Positions 38,671 to 49,187 of a stretch of 64,000 bases of DNA are shown piece after piece. Source of the stretch: Limnobaculum xujianqingii. GTDB lineage: Bacteria; Pseudomonadota; Gammaproteobacteria; Enterobacterales; Enterobacteriaceae. How positions within the stretch are numbered: the first letter of the stretch is position 1; each line of letters begins with the position of its first letter. Under the pieces are notes generated by a model. That model saw nothing but the letters and a program-made list of their open reading frames with translations, ran no database searches and had not been told where the DNA came from. The translations under genes and the position numbers were made by a program. The stretch covers positions 1,550,001-1,614,000 of the forward strand of contig NZ_JABMLK010000002.1 of the NCBI RefSeq assembly GCF_013394855.1, in the 5' to 3' direction.

Positions 38671-40104
38671 ATGAGTAAAGAAAAAATGTGGAAGCTATTG
38701 CTGTTAATAGCTATTCCCATAATTATCGCGTTAATACCGACGCCGGCAGGATTACCGCCGATAGCCTGGCTATTGTTTGGTCTTTATCTGGCGGCGATCG
38801 TTGGTCTGGTATTAAAACCCTATTCTGAACCGGTTATTTTGCTGGCAACCATTGCAGCAACGGCGGTGGTGATTGGTCTCTACGGTGGTAAAGATATTAA
38901 GATATCTGAAGTACTGAAGGGCTATTCCTCCGGTACAACCTGGTTAGTGTTTGCTGCCTTTACCCTGAGTGCTGCATTCGTTATTACCGGTCTGGGCAAA
39001 AGAATATCCTATATCCTGATTGGTAAACTGGGGGGAACAACGCTGGGTTTAGGTTATGTTACCGCTATTCTCGATCTGTTTATTGCTCCGGCAACACCTT
39101 CTAACACTGCGCGCGCAGGGGGAATTGTATTCCCGATTATCAACAGCGTGTCGGTGGCATTAGGTTCCGATCCTAACGACAGCCCTCGTAAAGCGGGCCA
39201 CTACCTGATGGTTAACGTATATATGGTGACTAAAACCACCAGCTATATGTTCCTGACGGCAATGGCACCTAACGCGCTGGCATTAGCTATGATGGCAGAT
39301 ATCCTGCACATTAAACTGAGCTGGGCTGGCTGGGCATTGGCTGCTGCAGTTCCTGGGCTGATCATGTTGGCTATCACGCCTTATCTGATCTACAAAATGT
39401 ATCCGCCAGAGCTGAAAAAAGTTAACAACAAAGAGATTGCAGCAGAAGGGCTGGAAAAACTGGGCCCAATGACGTTGCGTGAAAAACTGTTGGGTGTGAT
39501 TTTCGTATTAGCTCTGTCAGGCTGGATTGGCGCTGACTTTATTGGCATCGATGCATCTACCGTCGCGCTATGTGTGATGGCTGTTACGCTGATTCTGGGT
39601 GTGGTCACCTGGGATGACGTGCTGAAGAATAAGGGTGGTTGGAACACGCTGATTTGGTACGGTGGTATTATCGGTATGTCCGGTGTGCTGACTAAAGCTG
39701 GATTCTTCACATGGCTGGCTACCTTTATGGGTGAGCACCTGACATTTGGCGACCATGCAATGACCGCGCTGTTTGTGATTATGTTTATCAGCGTTGCCAT
39801 TCGTTACCTGTTCGCTTCCGGCGGTGCTTATGTGGCGGCAATGGTACCGGTATTTGCTACCGTTGGTATGGTGGCCGGTGCGCCTCCAATGTTGCTGGCG
39901 TTAGGGTTACTGTTCTCTAACTCCTACGGTGGTAGTCTGACCCATTACGGAGGCGCGGCTGCTCCAATCGTGTTCGGTGCCGGTTATAACGACATTCGTT
40001 CATGGTGGATTATCGGTGGTGTGATTGCCTTCCTGAGTCTGTTTGTTCATATGACCATTGGCCTTGGCTGGTGGGAACTGTTAATCAGCATGGGTATTAT
40101 TTAA
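38671..40104 (+). CDS. citT: CitT-type citrate/dicarboxylate antiporter (DASS family)
   Basis: This 477-residue membrane protein has about twelve helices and the DASS signatures TPSNTARAGGIVFP and GLLFSNSYGGSLTHYGGAAAP (quoted in part: SLTHYGG). CitT of E. coli imports citrate in exchange for succinate, and the adjacent citrate lyase operon supports that role. I use the ATG at 38671; a TTG nine bases upstream sits too close to AAGGAG. No oxaloacetate decarboxylase genes are in the window, so the E. coli-type route through malate and fumarate to succinate is more likely than the Klebsiella sodium-pump route. The exact substrate is inferred. Confidence 0.85.
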   Translation: MSKEKMWKLLLLIAIPIIIALIPTPAGLPPIAWLLFGLYLAAIVGLVLKPYSEPVILLATIAATAVVIGLYGGKDIKISEVLKGYSSGTTWLVFAAFTLSAAFVITGLGKRISYILIGKLGGTTLGLGYVTAILDLFIAPATPSNTARAGGIVFPIINSVSVALGSDPNDSPRKAGHYLMVNVYMVTKTTSYMFLTAMAPNALALAMMADILHIKLSWAGWALAAAVPGLIMLAITPYLIYKMYPPELKKVNNKEIAAEGLEKLGPMTLREKLLGVIFVLALSGWIGADFIGIDASTVALCVMAVTLILGVVTWDDVLKNKGGWNTLIWYGGIIGMSGVLTKAGFFTWLATFMGEHLTFGDHAMTALFVIMFISVAIRYLFASGGAYVAAMVPVFATVGMVAGAPPMLLALGLLFSNSYGGSLTHYGGAAAPIVFGAGYNDIRSWWIIGGVIAFLSLFVHMTIGLGWWELLISMGII

Positions 40105-40142
40105 GCCCGATAGTTGATCAATAGTTAACATTCTTTCATTGT

Positions 40143-40176
40143 TTAGCCCGCGGTATTCACTGCGGGCTAATTTTTT
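40143..40176 (+). terminator. Citrate transporter terminator
   Basis: TTAGCCCGC (40143-40151) pairs with GCGGGCTAA (40162-40170), followed by TTTTTT. Confidence 0.9.
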
Positions 40177-40221
40177 CGCGTAATGAATAGCGAATAAAGT
40201 CAGTTTAGCTGTAAAAACAGG

Positions 40222-40250
40222 TCGACCTTTGGGGGCGACTTCTCTATAAT
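40222..40250 (+). promoter_or_regulatory. Promoter of rplM-rpsI
   Basis: TCGACC (40222-40227), 17-bp spacer and a perfect TATAAT (40245-40250). A start near 40257 gives a leader of about 170 nt before rplM. In E. coli L13 represses its own operon through the leader; whether this leader folds likewise needs a structure comparison. Confidence 0.75.
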
Positions 40251-40426
40251 CTTGCGACCCCACGTTACAACAAAGTTTTTTTTCCCAGAAACTTTAATGG
40301 TGCCGGCATTTTACTGCTCGAAGGGGTAGGTTTGCTGGACTCGATTGGTCGTGTGAGCCTCAACAATGTTTTTAACGTTTTGGTGTTCACCAACGTGTGT
40401 AACTTTATATTGGGTAAGTTATTTAA

Positions 40427-40855
<429 letters not shown>

Positions 40856-40867
40856 TCGGGATTATAG

Positions 40868-41263
<396 letters not shown>

Positions 41264-41294
41264 TTGTTTGCCCTTCGGGCAGATGCTTAATGTT

Positions 41295-41322
41295 AAAAAC
41301 CCGGTTTATACCGGGTTTTTTT
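41295..41322 (+). terminator. rpsI terminator
   Basis: AAAAACCCGG and CCGGGTTTTTTT form a stem with a 6-base loop and a T-run. A small TGCCC/GGGCA stem precedes it at 41268-41281. Confidence 0.9.
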
Positions 41323-41429
41323 ATGAGGCAAATCAAAAGAAATTTCCCTGTTATTTTGCAGGATTTTAAACCCCCTACAAATAATGTTGAATAAATCATC
41401 ACTGACGTCTGATCAAGATGGCTAAAATC

Positions 41430-41438
41430 TGCTAGAAT
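41430..41438 (+). promoter_or_regulatory. Candidate extended -10 promoter of sspA
   Basis: TGCTAGAAT is an extended -10 element (TG at 41430-41431, TAGAAT at 41433-41438) about 140 bp before sspA; no good -35 is seen. The rest of the 317-bp rpsI-sspA gap shows no other feature beyond the rpsI terminator. Confidence 0.5.
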
Positions 41439-41580
41439 AGCCGACGCTTCGTATGCTTATCGATTCAGGTCATTCCCTTGCAGGAAGATAATCCATAGCT
41501 GAAAGCACAAAATTAGGGGAGTTGTCGTGTCTGACGGCTGCCCATTTCTGGTCATTATATTGAGAAACTTGGAGGTTTTC

Positions 41581-42222
41581 ATGGCTGTCGCTGCCAATAA
41601 ACGTTCGGTCATGACGCTATTTTCCGGCCCTACAGATATTTTCAGTCATCAAGTACGTATTGTTCTGGCTGAAAAGGGCGTGAGCGTCGAGATTGAGCAG
41701 GTCGACATGGATAACCTGCCGCAGGATTTAATAGACCTCAATCCTTATGGTTCTGTTCCTACTCTGGTTGATCGTGAGCTGACGCTGTACAAATCTCACA
41801 TCATTATGGAGTATTTAGATGAGCGTTTTCCTCATCCTCCATTAATGCCAGTGTATCCTGTCGCGCGTGGAACCAGTCGTCTGATGATGCATCGGATTGA
41901 GCAAGACTGGTATTCACTGTTGAATACTATCCTGACTGGCAGTGCTTCAGAGGCTGAATCAGCCCGTAAGCAATTGCGTGAAGAACTGCTGGCAATCGCT
42001 CCGGTGTTTAACGAAGCGCCTTATTTTATGAGCGAAGAGTTCAGCCTGGTTGATTGCTATCTGGCCCCGCTGTTATGGCGTTTACCACAGTTGGGTATTG
42101 AACTGTCAGGTGCTGGTGCGAAAGAAATCAAGCTGTATATGAACCGCGTATTTGAACGTGAAGCATTCCTGGCTTCTTTAACCGAATCTGAGCGTGAAAT
42201 GCGCCTGCAAATGCGGGGATAA
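41581..42222 (+). CDS. sspA: Stringent starvation protein A
   Basis: This 213-residue protein has a glutathione S-transferase fold (N-terminal LFSGPTDIFSHQVRIVLAEKG and LNPYGSVPTL) but acts as an RNA polymerase-associated factor that lowers H-NS and supports acid and starvation survival. The ATG at 41581 has TTGGAGG upstream and gives the E. coli-like N-terminus MAVAANKRSVMTLF; the open frame begins 54 bases earlier. sspB follows after five bases. Confidence 0.96.
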   Translation: MAVAANKRSVMTLFSGPTDIFSHQVRIVLAEKGVSVEIEQVDMDNLPQDLIDLNPYGSVPTLVDRELTLYKSHIIMEYLDERFPHPPLMPVYPVARGTSRLMMHRIEQDWYSLLNTILTGSASEAESARKQLREELLAIAPVFNEAPYFMSEEFSLVDCYLAPLLWRLPQLGIELSGAGAKEIKLYMNRVFEREAFLASLTESEREMRLQMRG

Positions 42223-42227
42223 GAGTG

Positions 42228-42728
42228 ATGGAGCCTACACAGATGACTCCGCGTCGCCCTTATCTGTTACGGGCTTTTTATGACTGGTTACTGGATAACC
42301 AGCTCACTCCCCATTTGGTCGTGGATGTTTCTGTCCCTGGAATTTCCGTTCCAATGGAATTTGCTCGTGACGGTCAGATAATTTTGAATATTGCACCTCA
42401 TGCGGTAGGCAATCTGGAACTGGGAAACGATGATATTCGTTTCAATGCTCGCTTTGGCGGCATCCCACGCCATGTCCATGTTCCTATGGCCGCCGTGCTG
42501 GCGATTTATGCCAGAGAAAATGGTGCAGGTACCATGTTTGAACCGGAGCCAGAATATCTGGAATCCGCATTCGCTTATCAGGATACCGATGAGACCGACA
42601 GCGACAAATCAGAAACGGGGATCCATCTGGTATCAGATGAAGAACCAGAAGTTTCTGATAACGGTCCAGGTGATGATGAACCACCTCAGCCTCCACGCGG
42701 TCGTCCTGCGTTGAGAGTGGTGAAATAA
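42228..42728 (+). CDS. sspB: ClpXP adaptor SspB
   Basis: This 166-residue protein has the conserved substrate-binding core (TPRRPYLLRAFYDWLLDNQ, RFNARFGGIPR) that holds ssrA-tagged proteins. An acidic linker follows, then the C-terminal ClpX-binding tail RGRPALRVVK. The ATG at 42228 is preferred over a GTG one codon upstream. Confidence 0.96.
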   Translation: MEPTQMTPRRPYLLRAFYDWLLDNQLTPHLVVDVSVPGISVPMEFARDGQIILNIAPHAVGNLELGNDDIRFNARFGGIPRHVHVPMAAVLAIYARENGAGTMFEPEPEYLESAFAYQDTDETDSDKSETGIHLVSDEEPEVSDNGPGDDEPPQPPRGRPALRVVK

Positions 42729-42748
42729 CGGTACCAGTTTCACAGTAA

Positions 42749-42776
42749 AAAAAGGCGGAGGTTATCTCCGCCTTTT
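42749..42776. terminator. Bidirectional terminator between sspB and dsbI
   Basis: AAAGGCGGAG and CTCCGCCTTT form a stem with T-runs on both strands, as expected between convergent genes. Confidence 0.92.
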
Positions 42777-42795
42777 TTATACCCAAAAGAAAAAA

Positions 42796-43503
42796 TCACC
42801 GTATCTGAGAACCGTACTGTACCGGTTTATTACCGCGCGCCAGCTTAATGATCCAGGCAAGGGTCATGATCACCAGAATAATAAAACACATCCCAAATGC
42901 CAAAAAGCAAGCCTGAGCCATATTCATAAACTGCCATGATGGAATCAGGTACCAGCCTTCCGCCTGAACATACATATCAATAAACCACTGTTGGATGCTG
43001 TTTAGCGTCACTCCATCCGGAACGATAGGCGCATCGTAGCCACAGTCACCGGTTGGCTTAAACCATTCTGGTGACCAGTCAGCCAGAGGAAGGCCGAAAG
43101 GAAACGTTGGATCAGTGGAGCACCCCTGTACGCCAAAAAGCGCATCAGGGTCAGGGTTATGTACCGCATGGTGAATACCATTTAATTTAATCGAGTAACC
43201 CATGCCGGTAATCGCCCCGTAAAATGCTGCGATACAACCAATCAGCTTAAGTACAATTATCTTAGGATTGATGGCGGCAATCAGACCACCAATAACCATG
43301 ACAAACATAGCGAAACGAATATAGACGCACTGTTCACATGGTGCCATATACAGGTATATCTGGAAAAACGAGTGGGCAAGAACTATTAACCCACCCATCA
43401 CCACCACCATCAATAACCACAGGAAACGCTGTTCCTGCCATCTGACTAACGTATCAACCGGTGTGGTACGCAGGTTTTTCCACATTGTTTTGAACAGACC
43501 CAT
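42796..43503 (-). CDS. dsbI: DsbB-type quinone reductase DsbI
   Basis: This 235-residue membrane protein has about five hydrophobic segments, the periplasmic pair CEQC after the first helix, and further cysteines in VQGCS and GDCGYD. DsbI reoxidises DsbL and passes electrons to quinone. The order assT-dsbL-dsbI is that of the uropathogenic E. coli and Salmonella sulfotransferase operon. It starts 12 bases after dsbL. Confidence 0.92.
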   Translation of the reverse strand: MGLFKTMWKNLRTTPVDTLVRWQEQRFLWLLMVVVMGGLIVLAHSFFQIYLYMAPCEQCVYIRFAMFVMVIGGLIAAINPKIIVLKLIGCIAAFYGAITGMGYSIKLNGIHHAVHNPDPDALFGVQGCSTDPTFPFGLPLADWSPEWFKPTGDCGYDAPIVPDGVTLNSIQQWFIDMYVQAEGWYLIPSWQFMNMAQACFLAFGMCFIILVIMTLAWIIKLARGNKPVQYGSQIR

Positions 43504-43515
43504 AATGTGAAATCC

Positions 43516-44184
43516 TTATTTGGCGGCCAGCTCTTTAACCAGATCGGCCATTGAGTCGATAGATTTAATGCTCTTCGTCAGGATGAGATATTTTCCGTTA
43601 ACCACATAAGCTGGTACTCCCTGAATTTTTGCCACCTCATAGCTGGCTTTCCATTTCTCCAGCGTTTCCTGAACTTTTGCATCTTTCAGGCTTTCATCGA
43701 AGTCAGCTTTGGTGATACCTGCGGCATCCAGACCGGTTTTAATAAAGGCTTCGGGATCTTTACCGTCAGACCAACGCTCTTTCTTGTCATGATAAGCGGC
43801 GTAATAGGCAAACTTAGCCTTTTTAAACAGTGATTTTTCATCAAAAATAGAAACTCCGGCAGCTTGATCCTTGTGGATCAAAACGGCGAAAACTTCACTG
43901 GCTGGTCGGCCATATTCACCTTTGGTTTCTAAATGGAAGGGAACAAAAGTCACCGTATCGGCCACTTTAGCTGCGACCTGCGCGGTGACTGCTTTATCGT
44001 ACTTGTAGCAGAAAGGACAGGCATAGCTGAATACTTTGATTAACGTTTTCTCTGCGTCAGGAATCGGTTTTTCCAGCACAACATAATCAGTTCCTTCGGT
44101 AAAAGCCGAAGCAACAAATGAGATTGCCAACAAAGAGGCACAAAGTGCACCTTTGAGCAAGCATTTAAACCCTGATGAATACAT
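43516..44184 (-). CDS. dsbL: Thiol:disulfide oxidoreductase DsbL
   Basis: This 222-residue protein has a signal peptide (cleavage near ASAFTEG) and a DsbA-like thioredoxin fold with active site CPFC in YACPFCYKYD, and a cis-proline in VQGVPAYVV-like sequence near IQGVPAYV. DsbL is a dedicated oxidant that puts the disulfide into the sulfotransferase. AAGGAG lies before the ATG. Confidence 0.93.
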   Translation of the reverse strand: MYSSGFKCLLKGALCASLLAISFVASAFTEGTDYVVLEKPIPDAEKTLIKVFSYACPFCYKYDKAVTAQVAAKVADTVTFVPFHLETKGEYGRPASEVFAVLIHKDQAAGVSIFDEKSLFKKAKFAYYAAYHDKKERWSDGKDPEAFIKTGLDAAGITKADFDESLKDAKVQETLEKWKASYEVAKIQGVPAYVVNGKYLILTKSIKSIDSMADLVKELAAK

Positions 44185-44237
44185 GATGGCTCCTTAAAAA
44201 TTGAAAAATATAATGGCTTTTCGCAACCAGAACTTAT

Positions 44238-44271
44238 TGCTCCCCGATACAAAAACGCATTCAGGGAGCAT
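44238..44271 (-). repeat. Stem-loop between assT and dsbL
   Basis: TGCTCCCTGA and TCGGGGAGCA pair across about 13 bases on the minus strand, 7 bases after the assT stop. Without a T-run it is more likely an mRNA-stabilising or partial-attenuation stem that lets assT exceed dsbLI. Confidence 0.5.
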
Positions 44272-44276
44272 TTGAA

Positions 44277-46073
44277 TTACTTGAACATATTCTGTGGGCG
44301 CACCAGCAGGGCGCGATAGTGAGTCTGGTTAGGCTTATCGGAAAGCACATCGATCTCTACCTTGACCGCTTTGGTTTTATAGTCGATCTCGTTTAGCTTA
44401 CCGACGGTTGGTTGGCCAACATCGAACAGATGGATGGAACCACCGAAGCCAAACATGGTGTCCCTGTCTTTCTGATATTCCACTATTGAAGTGATAGGGC
44501 TATACCAGTCATAGCCACGATCCTTGCCATATTCCCAAACCTGCTGAACCGTCATGTTTTTCTCATCAATCTTATATTCCACAAAACGTGAGTATTTCAT
44601 GGTTGGTAGCGCTGGTTGCTCCAGACCGCGGCCATCGCCGTTGTCGAATACGGTCAGGGTGCCTTTACTTGAAAGCCAGGCGGTATGCTGGGTATAGCTG
44701 AAGTCAAAGTTGCTGTTTTCACATTTGCCGTTTTCATCACACTGCAGCGGTTTGCCACTGTCTGATACTGGTTTCAGTAGCTTTTTGGATAGCTTTTCAT
44801 TCCAGCCTTTGGACGGAGCCAGTATCCATTTCACCTCTTTATCGCGGCCGATTTTTACCACGCCCTGATGGCGGGAAGAGAGAATGATCGAGTCATCTTT
44901 AGCATCATAGGCGATGGAGTTTACGTGCGCCCAGTTACGACCGGGGCCTACACCCAACGCATCGCCATAAGGGGTATCCGGTTCCAGTTTGGCCTGTTGA
45001 CCAGCATGAGCCAGATCGACGTTAACACACACTGCACCGGCATCCAGCGCGCCTAACAGGCTATCGCGTAATGGATCGAGTATCAGGTTCAAATCCCATA
45101 CGTCGATAACGCGTCCGGATTTGTCTACTTCAATGATGTGATCGCGAATGGTATGCACATGCAAGCCGTCATCACGCTTATAGTTACGTTTGCCTACCCG
45201 TAGCAGTACGGTGCCGTTAGAGGTTTCTACCGATTCATGAGTGGCATCCATAAAGCCTCTGGGGAGTTTATGGTCCACCAGAATCTGCCCCATCATGTCA
45301 AATTCATACCAGTGTTGCCCTTGTACCGCGGTGAAAGTACCGCGCGGAGTTTCCCTAATTCCCATCAGATAACCGCGTTTATTGATGTTTACATCGCGAC
45401 CATCGTAAATGGCATTCTGGTTAAGCCACCAACGATACTCTCCTTGTGTATCAACGATGAAGGTGAAGGGAGCAATATCAAAAGGCAAAGCCCCGCCAGC
45501 CGGGCCGGCGTCAAGAATGCCTGCATTCTTATCCTTTTCTCCGTGCCAGTGGAGGTCAGAGCCCTGAGCAGTAAAGGTATGGGTGTTAACTAAGTACAGG
45601 CGATCTTCAAAGCCGGGAGCGACGGTGATGACTTTCGTTTCTTGCAGATCGCTTAATGAGCGATTGTCCATGTAGTTATTGACGATGGATGAGGTTTTGA
45701 TGATGTACTCATCTTTTAGCGGTTTATTGTTTTCCTTATATTCCACCGTGACCTTGTTATCGTGTTTTTGATACAGGCCAAATATTGGAATGCCATCGTA
45801 GCTTTTTAGTGATTCGGCCCCAACCGCGTAGCTGATGGGAACACCTTTATCATTTTTTCCATGTACCGTGACTTTAACGTCAGAAACTTTGTGACCGTCC
45901 AGTTCAACTAATGCGGTTAAAGGGGCGTTTCCATAGGGATCCACCACGATAGCACCTAAATTACCAGCAGGCTGTGCGGGTTTAAAACCGGCAGCCATTA
46001 TCGTTGGGGAGGCGAAGCCCAGAGCTAATGCAACTGTGCCTGCCACCAGCGTATTTCTGGTTTTTATAAACAT
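44277..46073 (-). CDS. assT: Periplasmic arylsulfate sulfotransferase AssT
   Basis: This 598-residue protein has a signal peptide (cleavage near IMAAGF) and the arylsulfotransferase beta-propeller. It moves sulfate between phenolic compounds without PAPS through a sulfo-histidine. Candidate catalytic residues are the histidines in SSRHQGVVKI and YTQHTAWL and the HVHTIRDH segment. Two close cysteines (LQCDENGKCEN) fit the disulfide made by DsbL. CAGGAG precedes the ATG. The operon is divergent from a LysR-type gene. Confidence 0.94.
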   Translation of the reverse strand: MFIKTRNTLVAGTVALALGFASPTIMAAGFKPAQPAGNLGAIVVDPYGNAPLTALVELDGHKVSDVKVTVHGKNDKGVPISYAVGAESLKSYDGIPIFGLYQKHDNKVTVEYKENNKPLKDEYIIKTSSIVNNYMDNRSLSDLQETKVITVAPGFEDRLYLVNTHTFTAQGSDLHWHGEKDKNAGILDAGPAGGALPFDIAPFTFIVDTQGEYRWWLNQNAIYDGRDVNINKRGYLMGIRETPRGTFTAVQGQHWYEFDMMGQILVDHKLPRGFMDATHESVETSNGTVLLRVGKRNYKRDDGLHVHTIRDHIIEVDKSGRVIDVWDLNLILDPLRDSLLGALDAGAVCVNVDLAHAGQQAKLEPDTPYGDALGVGPGRNWAHVNSIAYDAKDDSIILSSRHQGVVKIGRDKEVKWILAPSKGWNEKLSKKLLKPVSDSGKPLQCDENGKCENSNFDFSYTQHTAWLSSKGTLTVFDNGDGRGLEQPALPTMKYSRFVEYKIDEKNMTVQQVWEYGKDRGYDWYSPITSIVEYQKDRDTMFGFGGSIHLFDVGQPTVGKLNEIDYKTKAVKVEIDVLSDKPNQTHYRALLVRPQNMFK

Positions 46074-46246
46074 AGTTATCTCCTGATTGGTAATGCTATT
46101 TTCTTGCGATTAGAGGGGCCGGCTTCAGCGTCAGGCACTAACCCCAACCATCCCAAAAGGGGAATTTTTGTATGCTATTAATTGGTGTAACTCAGCGGTT
46201 GGGTTAACCAAGGATTTCTGTAAATTGAATAAATAATTTTCATCCG

Positions 46247-46263
46247 TAACTATTTAATAGTTA
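46247..46263. promoter_or_regulatory. Palindromic operator candidate 1 (assT side)
   Basis: TAACTATTTAATAGTTA is a perfect 7-3-7 palindrome, 174 bp upstream of assT. Its arms are identical to those of the site at 46375. It contains T-N11-A spacings as in LysR-type sites. Confidence 0.6.
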
Positions 46264-46374
46264 TTGTTTTTCTGTTTTTAAATGGATGAATATCTCCAAA
46301 GTTATGTAAAATTAAATGTAAATTTAAGATGCCTTTTATTAATGAATAATCATGATTAAAATCTTTTATATTTA

Positions 46375-46391
46375 TAACTATCAAATAGTTA
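46375..46391. promoter_or_regulatory. Palindromic operator candidate 2 (lysR side)
   Basis: TAACTATCAAATAGTTA has the same 7-bp arms as site 1 with a different 3-bp centre, 111 bp before the regulator start. The centres of the two sites are 128 bp apart, about 12 helical turns. The rest of the 428-bp gap (46074-46501) is AT-rich with no other clear feature. Confidence 0.6.
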
Positions 46392-46501
46392 AATTTATTT
46401 TATTTGATTAAAGTCACGTTACGTTTGTTACATTTGTTTACTTTATGCCGATAGTAGGTTATCTCTGTGGAGAGATAAATACTCCTTTCCGGATAACGAT
46501 T

Positions 46502-47470
46502 ATGCGTAAAGTGGAAAACATTCCGCTGGATACGGAATTACTGGGTTTATTCAAAGCTTTATCTGAAACACAATCACTGACGGCTGCATCAAACAAGCAG
46601 GGAATGAGCCAGGCCGCCGCCAGTCGGGCATTAACAAAACTGAGAGCCATTTTTAACGATCAGCTGTTTATTAAGTCGGGCTACGGTATGCAGGCAACGC
46701 CAAGAGCCAGGCTGCTTACTCCCAGAGTGCTGGCTGCTTTACAGGAACTGGAACGTTTAACCGATCCTGATGAATTCAGGCCGGAAGAGTTAACGCGTAC
46801 GCTGTATGTCGGGGCGGTAGATAATGGCGTATTTACCATTTTTTCCCGGGTGATTGGTGAGCTCTTTCGTCAGGCTCCAAAAGCGCGCATTGAAATACTG
46901 CCAATAGGGGAAGATCTGTGTTCCAACCTGAAATATGGAAGCATGGATTTAGCCATTTTTCCTCTGCTGGCGTTGCCATCAGATTTTCATGAGATCAATC
47001 TGTTTGAAACCTCTTACGCCTGCTTAGTACGGCAGGGTCATCCGTTGACGGAATATATTAATTCGGGAAAAACGCCGTCAATGGAACAAATTAATCAGTA
47101 CCGGCGTATGCAGATAACCGTTCATGACGGTAAACAGGGGCAAGGATATGCCATTGATGACGGTGCTTTTGAACATTCGGCAGATCATGACATAGCTATG
47201 TCGGTCCCTTATTTTTTAGCCGCACCAATGATACTGGCAGAAACCGACTTTGTATTAACCTTACCCTGCCAAACCGCTCATCATTTTGCAGAAAAGAATA
47301 ATCTGGTAGTACTGCCTTACCCCTGTGATTCACGCAAATTTTTTACCCGATTGATCTGGCACCACCGGGTGCATTATGACCCTGCGGTTCAATGGCTGAG
47401 AAGCCTGTTTATTAAGTGTGCGTCGGAAGAAGGAAAACTTGTTAAAACAAAGGAAACTGGCAACTATTGA
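46502..47470 (+). CDS. LysR-type regulator, likely controlling assT-dsbL-dsbI
   Basis: This 322-residue protein has an N-terminal winged helix-turn-helix (LFKALSETQSLTAASNKQGM, AASRALTKLRAIFNDQLF) and a substrate-binding-like C-terminal domain. The ATG at 46502 gives the usual LysR N-terminus; an ATG at 46445 would add 19 unrelated residues. Divergent placement and the paired palindromes suggest it regulates the sulfotransferase operon and itself. The ligand is unknown, perhaps an aromatic sulfate or phenol. Confidence 0.85.
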   Translation: MRKVENIPLDTELLGLFKALSETQSLTAASNKQGMSQAAASRALTKLRAIFNDQLFIKSGYGMQATPRARLLTPRVLAALQELERLTDPDEFRPEELTRTLYVGAVDNGVFTIFSRVIGELFRQAPKARIEILPIGEDLCSNLKYGSMDLAIFPLLALPSDFHEINLFETSYACLVRQGHPLTEYINSGKTPSMEQINQYRRMQITVHDGKQGQGYAIDDGAFEHSADHDIAMSVPYFLAAPMILAETDFVLTLPCQTAHHFAEKNNLVVLPYPCDSRKFFTRLIWHHRVHYDPAVQWLRSLFIKCASEEGKLVKTKETGNY

Positions 47471-47514
47471 TGAAATAATCTGAATCCCGATAGTTTAGTT
47501 TTGTGTTTTACAGT

Positions 47515-47677
47515 GCTTAACTGTCGGGAGGGGCTCCCGCGGGGGTCGACTTGGCGTGAGCCAACGAAGTGCCCGTAGGGAGACCAGGCCCGACACGCAC
47601 AGAAGCTAAGTACAATGGGTCTTCCGGTCGAGTATAAAGCTAATATAAGCACTTTAGATTTTACGACCGGAATATCC
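47515..47677 (-). repeat. Dispersed structured repeat, copy 3 (inverted)
   Basis: Read on the minus strand, the left stem is TTCCGGTCG (from 47673) with CGACCGGAA and the right stem GTCGGG with CCCGAC around CTTCGTTGGCTCACGCCAAG. It lies between the convergent ends of the lysR gene and gltD. The tail after the right stem differs from copies 1 and 2. Confidence 0.75.
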
Positions 47678-47708
47678 ATGGCTGCTGATTTATTAATTTT
47701 TCATTAGT

Positions 47709-47738
47709 CAGAACCCGCCAGAACAGACGGGCTCTTTT
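47709..47738. terminator. Inverted repeat before the gltD end
   Basis: AGAACCCGCC and GACGGGCTCT form an imperfect stem with a 6-base loop; the plus strand continues CTTTTCA. It could stop transcription coming from the lysR side and may also serve gltD. Confidence 0.45.
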
Positions 47739-47754
47739 CATGATTAATAAAAAA

Positions 47755-49176
<1,422 letters not shown>

Positions 49177-49187
49177 TTACCTTCCTC

